Source: Kiritimatiellales bacterium
Lineage (GTDB): Bacteria > Verrucomicrobiota > Kiritimatiellia > Kiritimatiellales > Pontiellaceae
NCBI GenBank assembly: GCA_030630445.1
Contig: DAOVNC010000256.1
Span: forward strand, 1 to 5,416
Length of the DNA: 5,416 bases
Direction of reading: 5' to 3'
A model generated the notes under the pieces. It saw only the letters and a list, made by a program, of their open reading frames with translations, did no database searches and was not told the DNA's origin. Position numbers and translations under genes: made by a program. Below are positions 1 to 5,416 of the stretch, one piece after another (the first letter of the stretch is position 1; every line of letters starts with the position of its first letter).

Positions 1-757
1 ATCGCTTGGTGTGCGCGTGGTCGCGCGTCGGAGCCAGGTATTGCCCGATCGTCAGCAGGCGGACACCGTTGGCATGCAGATCGCGCAGGGTCTCCAGTAC
101 CTCTTCATTGGTTTCGCCCAGTCCCAGCATAATGCCGGACTTCACCTTGATCGACCCATCGCCAAACTCGGAGGCATAGCGCAGCACCGTCATGGATTTT
201 TCGTAGGTCGCCCCCGAACGGGTCGAGCGCTGCAGGCGCTTGACGGTTTCAATGTTGTGGTTGAACACGACCGGCCCCGTCGCCAGCACCTTGTCGATGT
301 TTTCCCGCCGCCCCCAGAAATCGGGGGTCAACACCTCGACGGTGACACCCGGAACGCGCTCCTTCACAGCAGTGATGGTTTGGGCGAAAATCTCCGCACC
401 GCCATCGAGCAAATCGTCGCGCGTGACACTGGTGATGACCACATGCTTGAGGTCCATCTTTTCAATGGCATCGGCCACGCGTTGCGGCTCCTCAAGATCG
501 AGGCCCTCCGGTTTTCCATGGGCGATCGAGCAAAAGCGGCAGTCGCGCGTGCAGATGTTCCCGAGAATCATCACCGTGGCCGTGCCGTGGTTCCAGCATT
601 CGTGGCGGTTCGGGCATTTTGCATCCTCGCACACGGTATGCAGCCCATTCTTCTTGAGCGTATTGTGGACGTCCGAATAGTCCTGATCGGTCTGGATCGG
701 GCGGCGCAACCACTTCGGCAGGCGGGTGGGTCTAACAGCTTCAGTTATATCACTCAT
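1..757 (-). CDS. lipA: Lipoyl synthase, 3' end cut off by window edge
   Basis: Radical SAM enzyme that inserts two sulfurs at C6 and C8 of a protein-bound octanoyl group, making the lipoyl cofactor of 2-oxoacid dehydrogenases and the glycine cleavage H protein; cytoplasmic. The minus strand encodes 252 codons in this window. Both 4Fe-4S cysteine sets are visible: the LipA-specific auxiliary cluster C-x4-C-x5-C (C43, C48, C54, within CEDAKCPNRHEC) and the radical SAM C-x3-C-x2-C (C69, C73, C76, within CTRDCRFC). Further family hallmarks are VTRDDLLDGGA, FNHNIETV, RSGATYEKS, KSGIMLGLGET and the terminal QYLAPTRDH. Full-length LipA is usually about 290-320 aa, so some 40-60 residues including the C-terminal RSSY-type motif lie outside. 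The start ATG at 757 has GGAG at 769-766, 8 nt upstream; an ATG 4 nt further upstream meets TGA after two codons. GC is near 60%, unlike the gene upstream of it. Confidence 0.97.
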   Translation of the reverse strand, partial: MSDITEAVRPTRLPKWLRRPIQTDQDYSDVHNTLKKNGLHTVCEDAKCPNRHECWNHGTATVMILGNICTRDCRFCSIAHGKPEGLDLEEPQRVADAIEKMDLKHVVITSVTRDDLLDGGAEIFAQTITAVKERVPGVTVEVLTPDFWGRRENIDKVLATGPVVFNHNIETVKRLQRSTRSGATYEKSMTVLRYASEFGDGSIKVKSGIMLGLGETNEEVLETLRDLHANGVRLLTIGQYLAPTRDHAHTKR

Positions 758-769
758 TCATTTATCTCC

Positions 770-785
770 GGTTCACCCCTGAACC
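770..785 (-). promoter_or_regulatory. Hairpin in the lipA leader
   Basis: GGTTCA and TGAACC form a perfect 6-bp stem with a 4-base loop (CCCC on the plus strand, GGGG in the transcript). It lies in the 55-bp gap between the 294-aa gene and lipA and directly abuts the lipA ribosome binding site GGAG (769-766). No T-run follows, so it is not a standard intrinsic terminator. It could be an operator or a leader structure affecting lipA translation; its role is unknown. Confidence 0.4.
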
Positions 786-793
786 ACCCCATT

Positions 794-812
794 TACATCA
801 CAATATAATGTA
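794..812. promoter_or_regulatory. AT-rich imperfect palindrome before lipA
   Basis: TACATCA and TAATGTA (6 of 7 bases complementary) flank CAATA in an AT-rich stretch just after the stop codon of the 294-aa gene. On the minus strand it contains TATATT, a fair -10 match (5 of 6), but no convincing -35 box lies 16-18 bases upstream. It may be a regulator site or part of a weak lipA promoter. The evidence is only composition and symmetry. Confidence 0.2.
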
Positions 813-1697
813 CTAAAACGACCATTTATCTCGAACAGGAACTTCTGAATTCACGCTAATGCGCCGCAAATCTCCCATGCAAGAATTCTGACTGGAAAGC
901 TTTTTCCATACTTCATATTTATGAAATGTCGCACGTATTACTGACCCAACCCCCGAAGGTTTCGGAGTTGATTCTACGCAGAATCGGTCAGCTTTAGGAG
1001 TCAGCTTTGAAGCTAACCCGTCTAAATGTTCAAACAGCAGACCGATATCAGGAGATATCTGTTTTCTAACGGCTATTTGAATATTCTTCAATCCTTCCAT
1101 TTGCTCTCGCGCGCACAAAGCTAAACTGATTTCAGAGTCATGCACACCATCGAGGACTTGGACTTTGAACTTCTTATCCTTCATCAAACGCGCCTTTTTA
1201 ATAGTCACGTCAGTAGTATAGCGAATCCCTCTTTCATCGTTTATAAATCGGCTTGGCATTCCATGGACTGGCAACTCCCGATGTTGGACATAGTTCCTTA
1301 AAGCTTCCATGAATCGGTAACCAAAGAGAGCATCGTATTGAGCAGTCCTAATAGAGTTGAAATCAAACCCAGAAAAAAGAGTATTATGAAATTCTGATAT
1401 ATGATGAGAAAGATGGTCTAGATACAATCGAGTTGAAGTCAATAGATTGATGATTCTAGTATTTGCCTTCAGGAAGAAATTCTCATTATACGGATGACTC
1501 GCTGTCTGCTTCACCGAGTGCTCTAAAAGGCACAGTTCAAAATCGTAATAATTCGATAACACAATGCTATATTTTTCCTCGATATCTGCAGCCATGCGAA
1601 AAGCAGTCAGAGCCTCTTCTGCCTTCTGCACATCACTTCCTGATATCGAAATAGCTTTATCGGAATTCCCTGAAGTATAGATTATATGCTCTATCAT
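813..1697 (-). CDS. Unrecognised 294-aa protein with HEPN-like RNYVQH motif
   Basis: I do not recognise this protein as a named family. The N-terminal 140 residues look all-helical (about 22-62, 73-105 and 120-141), with no signal peptide or membrane segment. The third segment holds ALRNYVQHRELPV, in which R134-N135-x3-H139 fits the R-x4-6-H signature, with N after R, of HEPN RNase domains common in toxins and defence proteins; this is inference from the motif and helical setting. Residues 160-215 look mixed alpha/beta; the tail is basic. GC is about 40% or less in sampled rows against about 60% in lipA and valS, pointing to acquired DNA. The ATG at 1697 overlaps the TGA of a valS-tail copy by ATGA and has no good Shine-Dalgarno (AAGG lies too close). 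An alternative is GTG at 1631 (V23) with AGGA 6 nt upstream, which would drop 22 residues. It follows the toxin-antitoxin genes on the same strand and ends 55 bp before lipA. Confidence 0.75.
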   Translation of the reverse strand: MIEHIIYTSGNSDKAISISGSDVQKAEEALTAFRMAADIEEKYSIVLSNYYDFELCLLEHSVKQTASHPYNENFFLKANTRIINLLTSTRLYLDHLSHHISEFHNTLFSGFDFNSIRTAQYDALFGYRFMEALRNYVQHRELPVHGMPSRFINDERGIRYTTDVTIKKARLMKDKKFKVQVLDGVHDSEISLALCAREQMEGLKNIQIAVRKQISPDIGLLFEHLDGLASKLTPKADRFCVESTPKPSGVGSVIRATFHKYEVWKKLSSQNSCMGDLRRISVNSEVPVRDKWSF

Positions 1698-1771
1698 GCC
1701 TTCAATATCTCGATTATCACTAAGAGTTCTTCACTTTCATCGATCAGCTTTTCCTGCCATTTTTCCCGGCA
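1694..1771 (-). pseudogene. Diverged duplicate of the valS 3' end (last 25 codons plus stop)
   Basis: Read on the minus strand, this stretch ends with REKWQEKLIDESEELL, VIIEILKA and stop. Real ValRS ends VQEKRQEELIEKSEKLKK, MIDTLNG and stop. Eleven of 25 residues are identical and most others conservative. At DNA level, 1724-1766 and 2619-2661 match at 35 of 43 bases without gaps, including AGCTGATCGA, and most differences are transitions. Over the whole 78 bases identity is about 51/78, and the stop codons (TGA here, TAG in valS) fall at the same offset. The frame is open back to 1855, but that upstream part does not resemble ValRS. It is too short to function alone. It most likely remains from a valS end displaced by an insertion, or came with transferred DNA. 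Confidence 0.65.
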
Positions 1772-1998
1772 TTGTATTCCGCTACTTCTTCGGCAACCTT
1801 CATTTGCGTCGAGCAAGAATGTTTCACTAAAACCTCTCCGCCCAAACGCGCCTCTTCATTCAGTCGGCGGAAAAACGCTTTCATGTCTTTACCCGCTTCC
1901 TTGCTCATATCGTCCTTGATCTTCCATAATTCAGTTATGATTTTATCGGCTATTTTCAGCACCTCCCAGTTCCTCAGGCGTACATTCACAGGATTCAT
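1744..1998 (-). CDS. Unrecognised 84-aa protein following the RelE-type toxin
   Basis: A small, charged, probably helical protein with no cysteine pairs, signal peptide or membrane segment. Residues 16-60 carry the distinctive stretch ELWKIKDDMSKEAGKDMKAF followed by RRLNEEARLGGEV. I have an impression of short uncharacterised bacterial proteins with a similar W-K-I-K-D segment, often near small toxin genes, but cannot verify it. The ATG at 1998 lies 10 bp after the toxin stop, with no clear Shine-Dalgarno; GTG at 1962 (V13), preceded by GAGG, is an alternative. Its last nine residues (N76-S84) are read through the valS-tail copy in a different frame, so the native C-terminus may have been lost or replaced. 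It may be cotranscribed with the toxin-antitoxin pair. That it is expressed is an inference from spacing and an open frame. Confidence 0.5.
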   Translation of the reverse strand: MNPVNVRLRNWEVLKIADKIITELWKIKDDMSKEAGKDMKAFFRRLNEEARLGGEVLVKHSCSTQMKVAEEVAEYNAGKNGRKS

Positions 1999-2008
1999 GG
2001 GCTATGTT

Positions 2009-2260
2009 TTAACGGTAAATATCGCGTCGATGGCCGACTACGTGAACGCGGATAGTTTTGTTGTCGAAATCGATATCGCACAAAGCACGATAGGTTCCCA
2101 CACGAATCTTCCAGCCGTATCGAAGATTGGTGAGCGGTTCAAAACCGTAGCCCCGTTCGGCCACATCCTGAATCTTCTGGACAATCCGAATTGCGGTAGG
2201 TTTATCCAGTTTCTTCAGGTCGCGCAAGGCTCCCTTTTCAAACTGCGGAACAAACCTCAT
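2009..2260 (-). CDS. RelE/ParE-superfamily toxin, 83 aa
   Basis: Probable type II toxin. Family members either cleave mRNA at the ribosome (RelE) or poison gyrase (ParE), and are held inactive by the antitoxin encoded just upstream. The length (83 aa) and layout are typical: F-x-K-x-A-x-x-D-L-K-K-L-D near the N-terminus (7-19), a helix through VQKIQDVAERG (27-37), PLTNLRYGWKIRVGTYRALCD (42-62, the central strands) and VHVVGHRRDIYR (72-83) at the end. The basic and aromatic residues R53, R58, H77, R78, R79 and Y82 are where RelE-type RNases carry catalytic residues, which favours an mRNase over a gyrase poison, by inference. The start ATG overlaps the antitoxin TGA as ATGA (2257-2260), implying translational coupling; only a weak GAG precedes it. 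GC is about 50%, lower than valS. No frameshift or missing end is visible. Confidence 0.9.
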   Translation of the reverse strand: MRFVPQFEKGALRDLKKLDKPTAIRIVQKIQDVAERGYGFEPLTNLRYGWKIRVGTYRALCDIDFDNKTIRVHVVGHRRDIYR

Positions 2261-2448
2261 GCGCCAAGCTCATGGAGGACATCATCGGCGGAAAGAACCG
2301 CATCGCTCTTTCGCGCTGCGCGAATCCGCTTTTTAACGGCATCGGTCAGTTCGAGTCCGGCATCGGGATCCACCAACTCCATAATCAACGAACGCAACCC
2401 CCGGACTTCGTCCCGGATCTCTTTCATCTCTTTTTCCAGCACAGTCAT
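2257..2448 (-). CDS. Antitoxin of the RelE/ParE-type pair, 63 aa
   Basis: Small acidic partner of the toxin encoded next. The N-terminal part, MTVLEKEMKEIRDEV to about residue 25, is a predicted amphipathic helix. It is followed by ELVDPDAGLELTDAVKKRI and a tail LSADDVLHELG. The DP-x-x-GLEL stretch and the E/D-x-V-x-x-x-LG ending are what I would expect of short antitoxins paired with RelE-like toxins; I cannot assign a named antitoxin family. Such proteins bind and neutralise the toxin and usually repress their own promoter. The start ATG at 2448 is chosen because GGAG lies 8 nt upstream (2460-2457); an upstream in-frame ATG at 2520 would add 24 residues unlike an antitoxin, would lie upstream of the likely promoter and lacks a ribosome site. 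The stop overlaps the toxin start by ATGA. Confidence 0.85.
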   Translation of the reverse strand: MTVLEKEMKEIRDEVRGLRSLIMELVDPDAGLELTDAVKKRIRAARKSDAVLSADDVLHELGA

Positions 2449-2456
2449 TTTTCCAT

Positions 2457-2460
2457 CTCC
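2457..2460 (-). promoter_or_regulatory. Ribosome binding site deciding the antitoxin start
   Basis: GGAG on the minus strand, 8 nt before the ATG at 2448. It is the only good Shine-Dalgarno in the 140-bp gap after valS and fixes the antitoxin start downstream of the longer open frame that begins at 2520. Confidence 0.7.
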
Positions 2461-2476
2461 TGAATCAATGCAAGAA

Positions 2477-2504
2477 ACTATACACGAACCTTTGGTATTT
2501 CCAA
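2477..2504 (-). promoter_or_regulatory. Putative sigma70-type promoter of the toxin-antitoxin operon, with overlapping inverted repeat
   Basis: On the minus strand TTGGAA (2504-2499) and TATAGT (2482-2477) match the -35 box at 4 of 6 and the -10 box at 5 of 6, with a 16-bp spacer, about 30 bp before the antitoxin start. The -35 box lies inside the perfect inverted repeat TTGG-TATTT-CCAA (2492-2504), which could be the operator for autorepression by the antitoxin or its complex. The gap from valS (2449-2588) shows no intrinsic terminator, so read-through from valS is also possible. Confidence 0.45.
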
Positions 2505-2588
2505 CGACCGGAAAATGCAAAAATCACCTCTACTTTTTATCTTCGACATTCTGCGGTTTCTTGTTCAGTCATCGAAATTCGCGCGGTG

Positions 2589-5240
<2,652 letters not shown>

Positions 5241-5250
5241 AGGTTTAATC

Positions 5251-5278
5251 CGTAATTCGTAATTCGTAATTCGTAATA
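5251..5278. repeat. Heptamer tandem repeat (CGTAATT)n before valS
   Basis: Three exact copies of CGTAATT (5251, 5258, 5265) and a fourth with one change (CGTAATA, 5272). Read leftwards through the repeat, the open frame gives the low-complexity peptide ITNYELRI, which is why the upstream in-frame ATG at 5303 is not a credible valS start. The array forms the left arm of the larger inverted repeat. Confidence 0.8.
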
Positions 5279-5337
5279 ATCGGGAAATCGGCAGACGCAA
5301 CACGCAACTAATTACGCATTACGTCTTACTCGTTACG
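5251..5337. repeat. Imperfect 29+29 bp inverted repeat between cimA and valS
   Basis: The left arm 5251-5279 and the right arm 5309-5337, reverse-complemented, agree at 22 of 29 positions, with the 7-bp CGTAAT-type period in both. The loop is 29 bp (5280-5308). The right arm covers the last codons and stop of cimA (5333-5335), and the left arm ends 10 bp before the valS start codon. It could be a small palindromic mobile repeat (REP or MITE-like) or fold in the cimA-valS transcript. Inside it on the minus strand, TTGCGT and TATTAC with a 16-bp spacer are a weak promoter candidate for valS. Confidence 0.6.
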
Positions 5338-5416
5338 ATTTCTCCTCATCCAGGAAGAGCTTGTATTCGACGCCGTCGACGAGGGCCTCCCACGAGGCTT
5401 CGATAATGTTTTCCGA
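5333..5416 (-). CDS. cimA: C-terminal end of probable (R)-citramalate synthase
   Basis: Only the last 27 codons and the TAA are present; the rest lies beyond the right edge. The visible SENIIEASWEALVDGVEYKL followed by FLDEEKS resembles the extreme C-terminus of CimA-type citramalate synthases, where I-I-E-A-S-W-x-A-L-x-D-x-x-E-Y-K-L is conserved. These enzymes condense pyruvate and acetyl-CoA to citramalate for isoleucine synthesis and carry a C-terminal regulatory domain like that of 2-isopropylmalate synthase (LeuA). The related LeuA is the main alternative, but this tail fits CimA better. It is on the same strand as valS, 92 bp upstream, so the two branched-chain amino acid genes could share a transcript. 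The stop codon is embedded in one arm of the inverted repeat. The fragment is short, so the name rests on one conserved block. Confidence 0.75.
   Translation of the reverse strand, partial: SENIIEASWEALVDGVEYKLFLDEEKS

Noticed and set aside
11..808. Long plus-strand open frame of 265 codons
   Set aside because: It is antisense to lipA, whose minus-strand product has both complete iron-sulfur cysteine motifs and family sequence throughout. The plus frame shows no recognisable domain.
2449..2520. Upstream start for the antitoxin, adding 24 residues
   Set aside because: The extension covers the likely promoter and the GGAG ribosome site; the ATG at 2448 has ideal spacing and gives a typical antitoxin N-terminus.
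2505..2588. Intrinsic terminator after valS
   Set aside because: I looked for a GC-rich stem followed by a T-run on the minus strand and found only short, widely spaced TTCGA/TCGAA complementarity; nothing convincing.
5251..5278. CRISPR-like or clustered repeat array
   Set aside because: The repeat unit is 7 bp, contiguous and without spacers, so it is a simple tandem repeat.
5241..5303. Upstream start for valS, adding 21 residues
   Set aside because: The extension is encoded by the heptamer inverted repeat (peptide containing ITNYELRI) and ValRS proteins begin close to the M-x-E-L-x-K-x-Y sequence at 5240.

Overview
The window looks like a moderately high-GC bacterial chromosome. Hand counts of sampled rows give roughly 60% GC in the housekeeping genes. 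Every gene I can support is transcribed leftwards, on the minus strand. In order of transcription they are: the last 27 codons of a probable citramalate synthase (cimA); complete valS (valyl-tRNA synthetase, 883 aa); a RelE/ParE-type toxin-antitoxin pair; an unrecognised 84-aa ORF; an unrecognised 294-aa protein; and the first 252 codons of lipA (lipoyl synthase), which runs off the left edge. I cannot name the organism. The GC level and the heptameric inverted repeat before valS would suit the Planctomycetes-Verrucomicrobia-Kiritimatiellota group, but that is only an impression.

Right part (2589-5416): housekeeping. The cimA end and valS are separated by 92 bp that hold an imperfect 29+29 bp inverted repeat with a 7-bp period, whose right arm covers the cimA stop codon. 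ValRS is complete, with HMGH, KMSKS, editing domain, zinc-type cysteine pairs and a C-terminal coiled coil.

Middle part (758-2588): an accessory block between valS and lipA. It begins with a good sigma70-like promoter, then an antitoxin and toxin joined by an ATGA overlap, then the 84-aa ORF and the 294-aa protein. GC falls to about 50% over the toxin-antitoxin pair and about 40% or less over the 294-aa gene, suggesting acquired DNA. The 294-aa protein has an RNYVQH sequence in a predicted helical region, which fits the R-x4-6-H signature of HEPN RNases; this is an inference.

The most unusual feature is at 1694-1771. On the minus strand this stretch is a diverged copy of the last 25 codons plus stop of valS (35 of 43 bases identical in its core, about two thirds over 78 bases, stop codon at the same place). 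A second valS tail therefore lies about 0.9 kb beyond the real one, with the toxin-antitoxin pair between them. The copy overlaps the start of the 294-aa gene by ATGA, and the 84-aa ORF runs into it out of frame. This resembles the scar of an insertion at, or replacement of, the valS 3' end.

Left part (1-757): lipA, preceded by a 55-bp leader with a perfect 6-bp hairpin directly in front of its ribosome binding site.
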